Source of the DNA: Pleurotus ostreatus/Saccharomyces cerevisiae fusant
Lineage: Eukaryota > Opisthokonta
Reading direction: 5' to 3'
DNA length: 64,000 bases
Assembly (NCBI GenBank): GCA_024196135.1
Contig: JAMQCK010000038.1
Location: 82,188 to 146,187 of the forward strand
Part shown: piece by piece, positions 34,708 through 47,300 of the stretch
Layout: the number at the start of each line of letters is the position of its first letter
How positions within the stretch are numbered: position 1 is the first letter of the stretch
Notes under the pieces: model-generated
Database searches by the model: none
What the model was told of the DNA's origin: nothing
What the model saw: the letters and a program-made list of their open reading frames with translations, nothing else
Program-made: the position numbers and the translations under genes

Positions 34708-36383
34708 TCAATCTGCAGACTCATCCACCCACTCATCGGCGAGAACTCGCTGGACGTACTCCTGGACCCATGGCGCCCGAGGACGAGGAGGCGGCGGGGC
34801 GGGGTGGTCCGTCGAGTCATCCCCTTCTCCGTTTGCCGCCCGTTCTTGGGCAGCTTGCCGAGCCCGCTCCTCCGTCCTGATCTGACCCTCGCGTCTCCTC
34901 AGAAGTGCGCGCCGACGCTCCCAAACCGCAGGATGGATAGTGCTGAGAAGTAGCGATGCGAAAGCTATGACTTTCTGGCCCACAGTCGGCGGCGGTGCAT
35001 TGGGTGCATTGAGCGCTGCGTCCTCGGCCGCGAGGCCTTGGGAGCCCAGATACTCCGTTGCTTGGGACTGGATATTGGCAGCCAAAGCAATGTTGTTCGG
35101 TGCAGCACCATTCCCCTCCCCACCGTTGGCCGGCGCGCCCGCTGCAGCTGGGGCCGCGTTTCCGCCGTTCTCCCGCTGTTGACCTGGCTCCCTCGGGATC
35201 CCCCTCATGACCAAGCCCCACATCTCCCAAATGACGAATCCGAGGATGAAGACGGCGTAGATGGGGGAATCTTCTGGGTCGAGGAAGTAGAGGAGGAGCA
35301 TAACGCGGAAGACAAGTACAAGGAGAGGTACGATGAGAGGCCGAATCTGCAGGTTCTGTAGTTCAGGAGGAATTGCAGGTCGATTGACGTGGACGACGTT
35401 GATCCCATTTGCTCCAGGAACGTTGTCCCCGTCGACCCGTAGAGGTGCCATAGGAGGCAAGTTGAGCTGGCGCATGAGTTGGTGGACATCGGGCGGCAGT
35501 CCAGTCGGAAGTGAAGGAACGGCTACAGGGGTCGGAGGAAGTGCAGGAGGAAGATTGAGCAGAGGGAAGGTGACGGCGAGGACCTTCGCCGCATGAATCT
35601 GTCGCGACGTTGGCTTTGCCTGCGGATCTCTGAGGCGATAGTAGGGAACACCGCTGCACACTTGTCAGCCGATAAGAACTAGCAAGCAGAGTGAAAGACG
35701 CACTCAATGACTGTCCGGTCGTAGATGACACCTTCACCCTCGCCTTCGACATCTGGTAATGGCTCGTCGAGGATACTGGGCCACTTGAGACCATGACGTG
35801 ACTCCAAGCAGCTCTTGGCCATGGGCCGCAGATCCAGCAGATTTGGGGGAAGCGGCATCACCGGCTGCCCCGTCAAGGCAGAGAGGGCCTCTCTGTGCTT
35901 GATGTACACGTATTCCAGGGCCGCCTTTGAGTACGCACGAGAGTCCGCTTCTGCGTCCCCGGAAGGCCAGGTAGGAATCGTCCGCCTGGCGTGAGGAATC
36001 GACGCATGCGCGAACGCATTTGTCGGTGCTGGAATTGGATTGGTCGCAGATGCCTGAGAAGTCCGAGGAGGTGCCCCAGTCCAAGCAGAGGGATGTACGG
36101 CGAGATGTACGACGCGCATGTGGTCGGGCGACTGTATCGCACTGTCAGCACAGTCCCCATTATCTGAAGAACATCGACGCACCTTCCATACACCCTCAAC
36201 ACGCTCGCTGTCGTCCAACGCGCGACCCCGGCATATCAAGCGCTGGCCTTCCACCCTAGGAGTCCCGGGGCAAGTGCGGGCTATCTCTCGCTTGAGATCT
36301 TGGACGGATGCCGAGGGAGGAACTTGAACTTGGAAGGAGTGAGAGTAGGCGGGGAGCTCGACACGTATAGCTATGGTCGACAT
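34708..36383 (-). CDS. Ubiquitin-like domain membrane protein, Herp/Usa1-like ERAD factor
   Basis: Likely scaffold of the Hrd1 ubiquitin ligase in ER-associated degradation. Three exons (36183-36383, 35704-36131, 34708-35653) sum to 1575 nt, 524 aa. Residues 1-75 form a ubiquitin-like domain: SVQDLKREIARTCPGTPRVE and QRLICRGRALDDSERV. Around residues 330-380 lie two closely spaced hydrophobic segments (PLIVPLLVLVFRVMLLLYF; IYAVFILGFVIWEMWGLV) separated by DPEDSP, the hairpin layout of Herp and Usa1. An Ala/Gly/Asn linker and an Arg-rich, Pro-rich cytosolic tail follow, ending DEWVDESAD. Orthology is inferred from architecture; a different UBL-membrane protein is possible. Confidence 0.8.
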
Positions 36384-36630
36384 AGCGGGATTCAAGTTGG
36401 CTTCATGAGAGTGGCGTGTCATTGTCGGCGCTCGGGCTTGCGAACGTGGCGGTCGCGCACGTGGACGAATGACGGCGTCATGACCGTGACGCAACGGCCC
36501 TGGACCCACAACCTTGCCAACAAGGCCCGTAGGAGTCCATCGAGCAATGGCCATGACGATGCATAAGCAAGATTACATAGATGTATGTACAGTAGATGAG
36601 GTAGATTATACAGCACGTCCTGGCATGCGA

Positions 36631-38812
36631 TCACCAAGTCCAAGAGAGGTAGAACCACGTCGAAAACAAACCCAACACGAACAGTCCAGTCACCCCAACG
36701 CAGACCGCCATCGCGATTATTCCACCCTTCGACATCTTTGCAGAGCACCCATCGGTGATAGCCGCATCGCAAGGTGCACCCCTGGGTCTGACAGCAGCTC
36801 CTTCTTCCAGCGTCACATAGTAAGGATCGTTTTCGTCGGACTGAACATGGTACGCAGCGAGCGTGAGCAGAGGGGCGTTATAATCCAGGGCGACCTTCGT
36901 GTCGTCAGACACGCGGCCATAGCATAGAAAGAGGCAGCACGCACCTCCGTCTGCGGCCAGTCTCGCCTGATATCGAAGAACCCATCCAGCTTGTCAGGTC
37001 CGCCAACAAGCGCGCCGTACAGAACGTATGCCTCCTGCTCCGGCAAAGTATCGATGTTCTCGATATCGTTACCACCGCTTGCCATGGCGGAGTGCGGGTT
37101 CTTCGGTGCATTCGGGTTGATGCCGACCACGTAGGGGACTGCACGTGGAAAGGTGAGCATTGACGCGCTGCCGCAGAGCAACTGCTTACTTGACATGGGG
37201 TTGTTGCCCAGGGTGTAGTTGAGCTGCTGATTTGAGTAGTCCTGAAGAAGAGTCGTAGTCAACTAACATTCCGGGAAGGTAGACATGACACGTACGAGAT
37301 AGCGTTCGCGCTGAGAATCCGAGGCAAGAGGTGCGTACTTCACGAGCAGCATAGCGGCATTCAACGCAGGGTTCAGGCTGCACGAGTCCGAATCACCATC
37401 GTAGTAGAGCAGCCCGCCCTTTGTTAGCTCGGCCCCATTCTTGTTATCGAGGATGCCATCGAGAAAATTCTCCGATATCTGCGTCCACTCGTTCGTGTTG
37501 CCGTGGCCAGATGCGTTACTGACTTGGGCGAACAGGATGGGGAGTCCCGGAATCTTGGAATCCCAGTTGAAAACGCCACGCAGGTTATTGTCCAAGTCGT
37601 ACTCGTCCCAGTAGTCGCTGGCCTCGTCGAAGAGGGAGTCATCGCCCTTCGCCCAGGAGAGGAAGAGCGCAGCCATAGTCAGCTCGTCCTCGAATCCCGA
37701 TGAGCCATACGCGTCGGCGACTTCGGGCACGACGTCTGAGTAGAGCTTCTGACCGCCAGATGCGTGCACTGCGACGTCGTACAGCTTGGACGCGTGGTTC
37801 AGAAGCGTATTTGCATACGTGGAGTTGTGCAAGCTGAGGGTGCCCGTGTCGCCGAAGGTGCGGTTTGAGTAGAGACTTGAACATGCTGAAAAGGCGGCGG
37901 ACGCTTGCGCGAAGGCGTCCGTTCCTGGGTCAGAGGCGTTCACTTGGTAGGATACACGAGGTGTAGGGATGTTCTCATCCCCGCCCCAGTATGCGTCGTC
38001 GGTGTCGGCTACAGCGATATTAGCGGCGTACTCAAGCCGAGAAGTACGCTATTTGCGTACCATCGCCGACCAAAACGTACAACGTGTCGTCAGAGGGGTG
38101 AGCCTGGTACTATCCTCAGCTTGAGGGTATGAGAGACCTGGCAATGACTTTACCTTGATAAGCCAGTCAAGCCCCCATCGTAGCATGTCGTCGAGGTAGG
38201 CCGTTTGATTGGCCATTTCGTAGCCTGTTCCTTCGTCGGAATCATGTCAAAGGGATGAAGCCTCTGAAGTATACCTTGTCCGAAATCAAGAGCGCCCCAG
38301 CAAATGGACATTAGAGAGAAACTCTGCCAAGAGCACACCGAGTAAATATTTGTCCGCTCGCATTCGGAAGCCAGGTACTCACAAGAGGATATGTGGCCTT
38401 GATGTAGTCTGGACACAGTTAGCAGGATAGAGGATAGAGCTGCAATGAGAGGTCTACCTCCTGCATCGTAGTAGCCCCCTAAAAACTATTTAAGCAACAA
38501 CATAGGGCAACTTCGGGAGGAAGGGGCCTAACCTGACAAATCATGGTTTACATCTTCACCATCGTCCAAAGCACTGTCGTTCCTCCACTCGACTCTGTTA
38601 GTATCCGGAAGCTTCCCACTTCGCTGTGCCTCGTAGAAGTAAAGCACGTCTCCCAGAAGCGTCGACCACTGTCCATTGGGAGACCGGGAGGACGAATTAG
38701 AGGGTTCGGTCCCAGCGCTGGCGTTCGGGGGTAGGAGGGGCGGGTCAGGAAGAGATAGCTGAGCTCTAGCAAGGGTGACAGATAGGATGAGGAAGAATAG
38801 AGTCCGTATCAT
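36631..38812 (-). CDS. Glycoside hydrolase family 9 endoglucanase, membrane-anchored
   Basis: Inverting endo-beta-1,4-glucanase. Ten exons (38533-38812, 38458-38478, 38383-38408, 38275-38323, 38154-38224, 38061-38103, 37296-38008, 37190-37241, 36945-37138, 36631-36894) sum to 1713 nt, 570 aa. A signal peptide (MIRTLFFLILSVTLARAQ) precedes the domain. GGYYDAGDYIK holds the catalytic-base Asp pair; PKNPHSAMASGG corresponds to the NPHHR region; DWPQTEVALDYNAP holds the catalytic acid Glu. The C-terminus is a TM helix (GGIIAMAVCVGVTGLFVLGLF) with a short end, so the enzyme probably sits on the cell surface, as in other basidiomycete GH9 proteins. It may act on endogenous or plant glucan. The 21-nt exon 2 carries most of the catalytic-base motif. 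Confidence 0.95.
38458..38478 (-). other. 21-nt microexon carrying the GH9 GYYDAG motif
   Basis: Located between introns 38409-38457 and 38479-38532. It encodes GYYDAG flanked by split Gly and Asp codons; the second catalytic Asp is completed by the next exon (26 nt, 38383-38408). Confidence 0.85.
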
Positions 38813-39062
38813 GTCGAAGGCATTCACGCGTCGTGCACGGGGTCGTGGTTCGTGGAGAAGTTCAACTTCTTGCCTTTTGAGGAAACTCAACGCGTGACGT
38901 CACACCCGGCATGTTCAGCGCGAGGCGCGCGTTCCGGTACGGCCCTTGCTCTCTCGGGCCGTGTTGTACGAGGGTATCGGTGTCAGCACATGTATTGATT
39001 TCGCCCCAGCATATAGTATATCCAATAAGTTAGTGATTGCTGACCCTCCCCTCTGCTCTTCC

Positions 39063-41409
39063 TTACTGACAATCCTCCGGCACCGTCTCGTCGTCGTTGA
39101 AGTCAGCTGCGTTGACCCCAAATCCACGGCTAGCGAACGCCTTCCAGACGGCACACTTATGAGCGCCGTCGTATCGATTCTCGTCCGCCTGGATCCATGC
39201 ATCGCGTGATTGAACCACTAGCAGCGCACATCAGCCATCTCACTTGTTTGTGGCAACGGTAGCAACTCACTCGTCGGGTTGCAGGGCTGCAGAGCCAAGC
39301 TGTCAATGAAGAGGTGCATGAAGACGACGTTGCCCTTGTCGCTATCGGCGTTTGTCCTGAAGTCGGCGTCCCAGCCGAAGCCTTCGACGAGGGCGGCATA
39401 GACGTTGTGCAGGACGTTCGCCCACACTTCGCCGATGTCTGTCCATATCGTTAACACACGTTCGTCCATTTCGAGGCGTGAGATGCTCACCATGCACTTC
39501 GTCAAGGTCCTTGACGGACGAGTAGCGCAGAGGATTGACCTTCGGATCCGTAGAGTACGGGTGGCTGCGGTACCCGCTCGAGTTGTTCGAAACCCACGAG
39601 CCCATGATAAAGTCTTTTACTTGGCCGCTCGTCTGCTGCATCCACTCGGCCATGGCGTCCGACCTAAGATAATTGAGTGCTGTGCCGAGCATCTGATGAG
39701 AGTTTGACTCACCAGCCCTCACCCATTCCAGCCGATTCGGTGCCCTGAAGACAACGCGCCGTGCCACCGCCCGTAAGACGGTTCGAGATACCGTGCGTGC
39801 CCTCGTGAAGAGGGAGGTCATTCTCCATGTCGCCGTCGCGGTTTGGCTGTGCACTCGTCAGCAAGCGTGCACATAAGAAGCCTTACGTGGGGTACTTACC
39901 GTCGTGTAATCCCAGAGGAACATGTAGCACTGGCCTGCCTGGCCGTCAGGAGGTGTGACGAAGCCAGCGTTGTCGACGGATAGGGTCGATTGGACGTTCA
40001 TCATCTGCGCACAAGATATCAGAAACTGCGTTCTAACGTGCAATTGGGAGAACTTACAATGCGATCGCCCTGCGCACCCTCCTTGCCGAAGTTGCTCCAT
40101 TGGAAGTTGTAGGCTTCCTCAGTGAAGCCGTAGCTACCTCAGGTCAGTCCGAAGTCAAAAGAAGCAAGGATATCAACTCACATGTAGCTCACGTCGTGAA
40201 GCATGTTCAACAAGTAGAACGCATTCACGACGGCCGCCTTAGTATTATTGCCCTCAGTAGGCTCCTTATCGAGGTCGTACGTGTAGTCGAAGACCAGCCC
40301 GTCCGCAGTTTGCTCGGCCGATCCTGTATCCCAAGAGCCTTGGAAAGCCTGGACGTTGTTGCCCCTTCATCTCGGTGTCAGCAACCCCGCCTCAACCCCA
40401 AGCAAGGAACTCAACACACGTCGTAATGTTCTCCCCCGAATCGTCGCTCCACGCGTGCCACCCGTACGGAGAAGCAGCCTCATTCGCGGGATCCTCGACG
40501 AGCTCGAATCCTTCGGTGGGCACGACCTTGGTGACCGGCAGCACTCTGTACGCCGCGTGCGCGACGAAGTCCGTAATCGAAAGAAGCTCGCCGCTGTGTG
40601 CGTCTACCATGGCCTCGTACCAGGTATTCTTGGCATCGTTCTGGATTTGGACAACGTGGACGAGGGCGATGGTACCGTCGGACTTTACGAGGTACTCGAC
40701 GCTGGTGTGGTTGTTGAACTTTCCGTCGAGCTTTGATTCGACATCGGGGAGGAAGGAGGCGATGTCGACGGATGGGGTTGAATGGGCGATATTATCTGTA
40801 GCAGTATAAGTTTGGTATATCCATGGCCAGAAGTGATGTACTCACCTGTCGGGACGAAGGAGTGACCGAATGAAACGATCTTGTCGTCCTTGAAGGCAAC
40901 GTTGGCCACGGCGTTTACGAATGGGATATCCTCCTACATGAAGATGAGCTATCTGTGTAAAGCCTGAAGCAGATGAACTTGCATGCGTTTGACGGATATA
41001 CCCGTAATGGACGGAAGACCCGCCTGCGTACCCAGACCTGAACTTCACCTTCGTATCGTCCAGGCCCAGCTGATCAGCAACATAGGACGTCGCCGCAGCC
41101 TCAAGACCGTCGCGCTTCAGGCGCGCCGCATGCGTGCTGTCCGCACCCTTGCCGAAAGTCTACGAGCTTCGAATCAGTCAAAGTCCGCTATGCACTTCAC
41201 CAGCAGCCTCGACGCGTTGTATCATGATGAACCCCACCCACCTTGTACGTGCTCGCAGGATGGTACGTCTCCAACTTCAGCGACGGGCTGATCTCGCGCA
41301 TGCGGTGTGTGGCGTACTTCGAGACCGCCTCATAGGGTGCTGCGAGAGCGATAGAAGAGCATGTCAGTGCCGCCGTAACGGCGCTGAGGAGTTTTGTGGT
41401 GGGGAACAT
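39063..41409 (-). CDS. Fungalysin, secreted M36 metalloprotease
   Basis: Extracellular zinc endopeptidase made as a preproprotein. The signal peptide is [23 protein letters not shown]; an FTP/propeptide region follows ([65 protein letters not shown]). The catalytic domain contains [14 protein letters not shown] (HExxH zinc and catalytic residues) and GMGEGWSDAMAEW, whose Glu is the third zinc ligand. The end reads [16 protein letters not shown]. At least eight short introns interrupt the frame (for example donors at 41241, 39233 area and 39875 area); I did not resolve every junction, so only the outer limits are given. An in-frame Met at 41427 is an alternative start. Minus-strand TATAAG at 41463-41468 lies 54 bp upstream. 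Confidence 0.92.
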
Positions 41410-42053
41410 GGCGTTCAAGGCGAGCAAGAGCTCTGGGAGGTCGTCCGACGAGGCGTTGTGTCCTTATATGCGGGGAGGAGCGCCCGGGGCGGGGCGCCGC
41501 CATGCGGTGTGCGCTGTACCTGCGGCCTCTGGCCCATGAGCGAGGTGAGACGACGGAGGTCGACGGAATAGCAGCATGATTGGTCCACTCGAGGAGATCA
41601 CGCTACACGATGAGGGCCAAGTCAAGTATTTTCCGAGCCTGCATGAGGATCTTCCAGCAGGTCAGCGAGTACGCGCATAGTATCCCAGGAATCGAGCTGG
41701 TCAAGTTGGCTTTTGAGACCTGCTCGAGGTGTTGCATATTTTTGTAGACTTAAGTCCGGACTACATTCCGATGAATAGACGAGAGCAGCCCCGGGACGCA
41801 GGAGAGCTGGACCAGGGCGGAGAATGCTTTGCGGGCGCAAGGGCGTCCTGGTGGCCTTCGATGTTCGGGTTTGAACGTTGCGGAACCTGGGCGCGGCGAA
41901 CGCCGAACCCAACAATTGGGATGTCACGCTCACACTTTTGGTCGACTTCGACACTTCAAGATTGACCTCAGCTTTACAAGGCTTTCCACTACTGTACAAC
42001 AGAACTACAGACACAATGACCTGCTACGCAGACACCATGCAATGTGCACATCA
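41410..42053. promoter_or_regulatory. Fungalysin upstream region
   Basis: 644 bp between the fungalysin start and the PI31 stop. A minus-strand TATAAG box at 41463-41468. A 130-codon open frame (41622-42014, minus) has no homology or splice support. Confidence 0.45.
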
Positions 42054-43199
42054 TTACATGAACATGTCACCCATACCGGGAGGCATGAACTCGTCGTTGT
42101 CGGGGTCGCCACCTCGAGGGCCCCTCCGTGGCAGGCCTCCGAACCCACCAGCGCCAAATGAGGGTCCAACAGGGTCGAAGCGAGCGCCAGGAGGTGCGCC
42201 CATAGGCGGTAGGAAGCCATCGCCACCCCAAGGGCCGCGCGGTTGACCTACCACGGCGTAAGCCTCTGCGATATGGATGACGACAGAAGGCGGCTCTTAC
42301 CTCGTCCCAAAGGATCGATGCCGCGGACCGGTCCCGTCTGCCTGTCGCGGAACATGGGGTGATTGGGGCCAACCAGCATTCCATCGCCGCCGTGATCCGG
42401 GAACAGCGAAGGTGGCTCCCAAGGGTTGCGAGGAATGGGGTCGAGGTCGCGCCTTCCAACCTCAAGAGGATTGCGAGTTGGGATGCGCAACGGGTCCCTC
42501 TCCGGCAGATAAGGCGCGTCGGGATCAGGCCGCGAGCCGCCAGCGTCGGGGACGCGCGGCCGCGGCTGGGAGGACCCAGCCGGAGGCTGCGGGGCAGTCG
42601 AGGACGACGAGGACTCAGATTCCGTGTATCCCTCCTTCTGCAAACCGGGTACGAGTTTCTGAATGATCATTGTTTTCAGAGAGCCAATGAAATCTTGGAT
42701 ACGCGAAGAGGATATGTAGCCATCGCCCAGACGAACGGGGGAATCGACAGTGTATGGGTAGAACGATTCTGAAGTATAGTCCTTTGTCGCAACATCCAGC
42801 GTTGCAGTCCTGTCAGTCTGGGAAGAGCGTAAGTCGATCATAAATCTGGCTTGATCGCAGAGTAAACCTCACCTCTACGGCAATGGCGTTGATGACAGTC
42901 CTCCCTCCAAGCTTCGAAACCTTGATGACAAACTCCATGCTGCTCTGTTCATGCTTGTAGCGCAGAGTGTAGTGACCAGGACCATTACGATTCCATTCGT
43001 TCGGCAGCACATTCCCCTCATACGTAGAGATCGAAGAGGTGTCATCGACGCCGATTAGACGGAATGAGAGAGTGGTGAACGCTGCATGAACGAGGGCAGT
43101 GAGTGCATCTTGGGGGTTCTCCAAGCGTTTGCCTGCCGGGAGAAGTGCAGAGATAGAAACCAGCAGCGCAGAGGCAACGAGGATATCCTGAGTGCTCAT
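42054..43199 (-). CDS. Proteasome regulator PI31-like
   Basis: Binds the 20S proteasome and modulates assembly or activity. Three exons (42873-43199, 42301-42817, 42054-42247) sum to 1038 nt, 345 aa. Residues 1-165 form the FP (Fbxo7/PI31) domain: DALTALVHAAFTTLSFRLIG, EWNRNGPGHYTLRYKHEQSS and VIKVSKLGGRTVINAIAVE. The second half is Pro/Gly/Arg-rich and disordered, ending DEFMPPGMGDMFM, which resembles the conserved C-terminal tail that inserts into proteasome active sites. It is divergently paired with prp5, 241 bp apart. Confidence 0.9.
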
Positions 43200-43440
43200 G
43201 GTAGATGGTGGTAGGAGCAGAGACAGATGATGGAATGTGGGGACGCGCAAGCCCTGCGTCAGTGATCAGCGTGAGAATCGAGACGGAAGTTGCCGATCGA
43301 ACGAGAAGTTCCCACAGAGGACGGCGCAAGTCTACAACGACGCTGACAGGGAGCGGTGGCCCGCACGACTACTGTCTTCTGACACCCTCTGCACGACCAC
43401 ACATATCTCGGGAGTGCTACTCGAAGGTCTACTACTCAAT
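43200..43440. promoter_or_regulatory. 241-bp divergent promoter, PI31 and prp5
   Basis: Head-to-head start codons with no TATA box visible. A CTCACTCAATATG-type context is absent; the prp5 ATG is preceded by CTACTCAAT. Confidence 0.4.
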
Positions 43441-46400
43441 ATGCCGCGACGAGAACGGTCACGCTCGCCAGACTCCAGCCACAAGAGGGTAAGAACGTCC
43501 TATCGCTCCCCAAGGTCTCCGTCGCCGACGAGGCGCAACAGAGACCGCGACTGGGACAGGCGCGACCGCTATCGGGATGACCGACGCCGGGACGAACGCG
43601 ATGACCGGCGCCGCGACTACGATAGGCGCGACGATCGCCGCCGGTCCCGCTCGCGGGAACGCGACCGCGAGCCCGAGCGCAAGAAGTCCCCACCTCCCCC
43701 TCCGAAGAAGGAGGCCGCGCCACCGGAGGATGAGAAGATGAAGGCCAAGCGGGCGAAGCTGGAGGCGTGGAAGAAGGAACGCGAGGCGAAGAAGGCGCTC
43801 GACGAGGCGAAAGCGAAGGCTCTGGCGTTAGCGGGGAAGTCTGGAGGTGAGTTGCAAAGCTTCGTCGCATGAGAGCAGCTTACTTTTACACTTGCAGCCG
43901 CTGGCAATGGACAGCCGAAGACGCTCGGCTTCAAAGGGCTCCCCGCGAAGCCCGACCTCGCTCCGAAAACGAAAATGTCGATGGACGACTCCGTCGAAAC
44001 CAAGCGCAAGCTCGAGAAGCTCGGTGACATGCCCGCCGTCGACATGTCTATGGCGGAAAGTCAACAAATTGGTGATCTCGAGCACGATGATGATGACGAC
44101 GACGCAAACAGGATGGACGAGTCGAAGGACGGGCCGGCAGCGGCAGCAGAAGACGAAGACGAGGTCGATCCGCTTGACGCGTTCATGTCGAATGTCAAGG
44201 AGGAGGTCAAGAAGGTCAACCTGCAGGACATGCAGAAGATGTCGGAAGCCGCCTCAAAGTCCAGTGCTGGAAAGCGCATGGATGACGGTGATGTGGACAT
44301 GGAGGAGGCAGGCGAGGATATCGACGAAATTGACGCGACTGAGCTCAATCCTGAGGATATCCTTGCCCTCGCAGCGAAGAAGGCTAAGAAGAAGGAGCTT
44401 GCCGTGACCGACCACTCGCGCATGAAGTACGAACCATTCCGCAAGGAATTCTACATTCCGCCACCCGATATCGCGTCTATGACCGACGATGAGGCCGACC
44501 TCCTTCGTCTCGAACTGGATGGTATCAAGATTCGCGGCATCGACTGCCCTCGCCCAGTCACGAAGTGGAGCCATTTCGGACTTCCTGCTTCTTGGTGCGT
44601 TGGACCTTTCCCGTATCTCTTCTCTATGCTCATTACCTATAGCCTGGACGTCATCAAGCGCCTGAATTATACGGCTCCGACGCCTATTCAGGCTCAGGCA
44701 GTCCCTGCAATCATGTCCGGCCGAGACGTTATCGGTGTCGCGAAGACAGGATCAGGCAAGACCATCGCGTTCCTCATCCCTCTCTTTCGACATATCAAGG
44801 ACCAGCGGCCTCTGGAACCGATGGAAGGTCCCATTGCTCTCGTGATGACGCCGACGCGTGAGTTGGCCACCCAAATTCACAGAGAATGCAAGCCGTTCCT
44901 CAAAGTGCTCAACCTTCGGGTGAGTCTTCGACCAGTCTTTATGAACGTTCACTGAAAACAACTCGGTAGGCCGTGTGTGCGTATGGCGGCTCCCCCATCA
45001 AGGACCAGATCGCTGACCTGAAGAAGGGTGCGGAGATCATCGTCTGCACTCCCGGACGCATGATCGACCTTCTCACTGCGAATTCCGGTCGCGTCACCAA
45101 TCTCAAGCGCGTCACGTACGTCGTACTCGACGAAGCGGACCGCATGTTCGATATGGGCTTCGAGCCGCAGGTCATGAAGATCATCAATAACATCCGCCCC
45201 GACCGCCAGACCGTCCTCTTCAGTGCGACATTCCCGAAGCAAATGGACAGTCTCGCGCGCAAAATTCTGAAGAAGCCTCTCGAGATCACTGTCGGTGGCC
45301 GCTCAGTCGTCGCTGCGGAGATTGAACAGATTGTCGAGGTTCGGGAGGAGGATACGAAGTTCATGCGCCTACTCGAGATTCTCGGGCAGATGTATAACGA
45401 GGATCCCGACTGCCGTACGCTCATCTTCGTCGACCGGCATGAGGCCGCGGACAACCTTCTCCGCGAGCTTATGCGGAAAGGTTATCTCTGCATGTCGCTG
45501 CACGGCGGACGCGAGCAGGTCGACCGAGACGCGACGATCGCCGACTTCAAGGCTGGCGTCGTTCCCATTGTCATCGCTACTAGTGTCGCGGCTCGCGGCT
45601 TGGACGTGAAGCAGCTCAAGCTGGTAATCAACTACGACGCGCCGAACCACATGGAGGACTACGTACATCGCGCTGGGCGAACAGGGAGAGCAGGAAACAA
45701 GGGTACTTGCGTCACTTTCATCGAGCCGGAGCAGGAGCGGTACTCCGTGGATATCTATAGGGCACTGAAGGCCAGCAACGCTTCGGTGCCGAAGGAGCTG
45801 GAAGCTATGGCCAATGGTACGTTTCGTCTCGATATACCATCACGCTTCTAGCTAATACACATTCAGGTTTCCTCGACAAGGTCAAGGCAGGCAAGGCACA
45901 CGTCGCGGGCTCCGGGTTTGGAGGCAAGGGTTTGGATCGTCTCGATAGCGAACGCGACGCCAAGCAGAAGGCGGAGCGTAAGGCGTACGGCGAGCCAGAC
46001 CAGCCGCAGGCCGAGGAGAAGGCTGCGAACAGCACTGAGGAGGCGACGGTGAAGGCGACTGCAAACAGCGGCGACGATATGACCTTCGGCAACTTCAAGG
46101 TCGAAGTTCGCCGGGGCCCCGCACCTGACTCCTCGAAGGGTATCTTCGGCATCGGTGCTGCTGGCCTCGCGGCGAAGAAGGCTGCGCACGCGAAGGAGGA
46201 AGAGCGTATCCAGGCGCAAATCAAGGTTGCGGAGGAGGCTGGCAATCGCGCGGGCAAGGATACGCCTGCGTACAAGCAGGCCCAGAGCGTCATCGCGAAG
46301 CTCAACGCGCAGCTGCGCGCCACCCGCCTCGTGCTGCAGAGCCAGTTGCAGGCCGCGGAGAATCCGGCAATGCAGAAGAGCTTAATCGGGGGTGTCACGC

Positions 46401-46890
46401 CGGACTCGACTGAGTTCCATGCCATTATACCGATTAACGACTACCCGCAGAAGGCGAGGTGGCGTGTCACGAACAAGGAGACCATGTCCCAGGTACGCGC
46501 ACCGCCTTCATCACCACGTCGTGCAACATGCTTACCTGCTTCTGAAGCTTATCGACATGACCGGCGCGTCTGTGACCAACAAGGGTGCGTGTGTTGTTTT
46601 CTGACATACTGTCGCCCATACTCATGTTTGCGCTCCAGGCATCTATTACGAACCAGGCAAGGAGCCGCCCCTTGAGGGCCCGCCGAAGCTGCATCTTCTT
46701 ATTGAGTCGAATGACGAGTTTAGGGTATGTTTCGTAACACTTTCCAGAGTTTATAACCTTACTCACCACGTTCCAGGTGGAACAAGCCGTTCGCGAGATT
46801 AAGCGCCTGCTCATTGAAGCCTCTGCGGCGGCCTTGCAGGCTGAGGCGCGGAATCCAGGCGGTCCCATTGGTAGATACAGCGTTCTCTAG
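43441..46890 (+). CDS. PRP5: Pre-mRNA splicing DEAD-box ATPase Prp5/DDX46
   Basis: Drives stable U2 snRNP binding to the branch site and proofreads the branch duplex. Eight exons (43441-43846, 43898-44594, 44643-44919, 44970-45816, 45867-46492, 46548-46584, 46639-46724, 46777-46890) sum to 3090 nt, 1029 aa. The N-terminus is an RS/RD-rich repeat region ([17 protein letters not shown]), followed by [10 protein letters not shown], the DPLD motif used to contact SF3b/U2. Helicase motifs: Q motif [54 protein letters not shown]-type [10 protein letters not shown], and [10 protein letters not shown]. The C-terminal KH-like region ([14 protein letters not shown]) is typical of DDX46. The intron-rich genome here depends on such a branch-site checker. 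Confidence 0.96.
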
Positions 46891-47300
46891 TCATGTTCTC
46901 CACCTACGGCTACTTCTTTACCTAGCTCGATTGGCACTTGCGTCCCCCATGCTCCCCTGGTTGTGTTCCCGTGCTGTCTGCTTGCCTTTCCGGGCGCGTG
47001 TCTTAGTCAGTTTGTATCCATCCTTCCTTGCCTCGAGCTATCCGATGGGAAACGGGCTCACAATCGGCCGCGGCCCAACATCGGCTCATGTCGGCTTTTG
47101 ACCGTCCTATCTGGGGCCCCGAGATGCTTCGACTGACGAGTCAGCCGCAGGTATACATATAAATGTGCTCTGGTAGCCTTCAGACGGCTTCCACGACCTC
47201 AAGCCCGTCTTCCCCCCGGACGCGAACTAGGAAGACACGTTCTTGGCAGAGGCGGAAGACCTGAAACGTGCAGACTCTCCAGACGACCTCGACGACCACC
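46891..47300. promoter_or_regulatory. Upstream region of the MFS drug transporter gene
   Basis: 410 bp. A TATAAA is at 47158-47163, 138 bp before the chosen ATG at 47301 and 105 bp before an in-frame ATG at 47268. No other feature. Confidence 0.45.

Noticed and set aside
41622..42014. 130-codon minus-strand ORF upstream of fungalysin
   Set aside because: No homology recognised, no introns in an intron-rich genome, and it overlaps the expected promoter.
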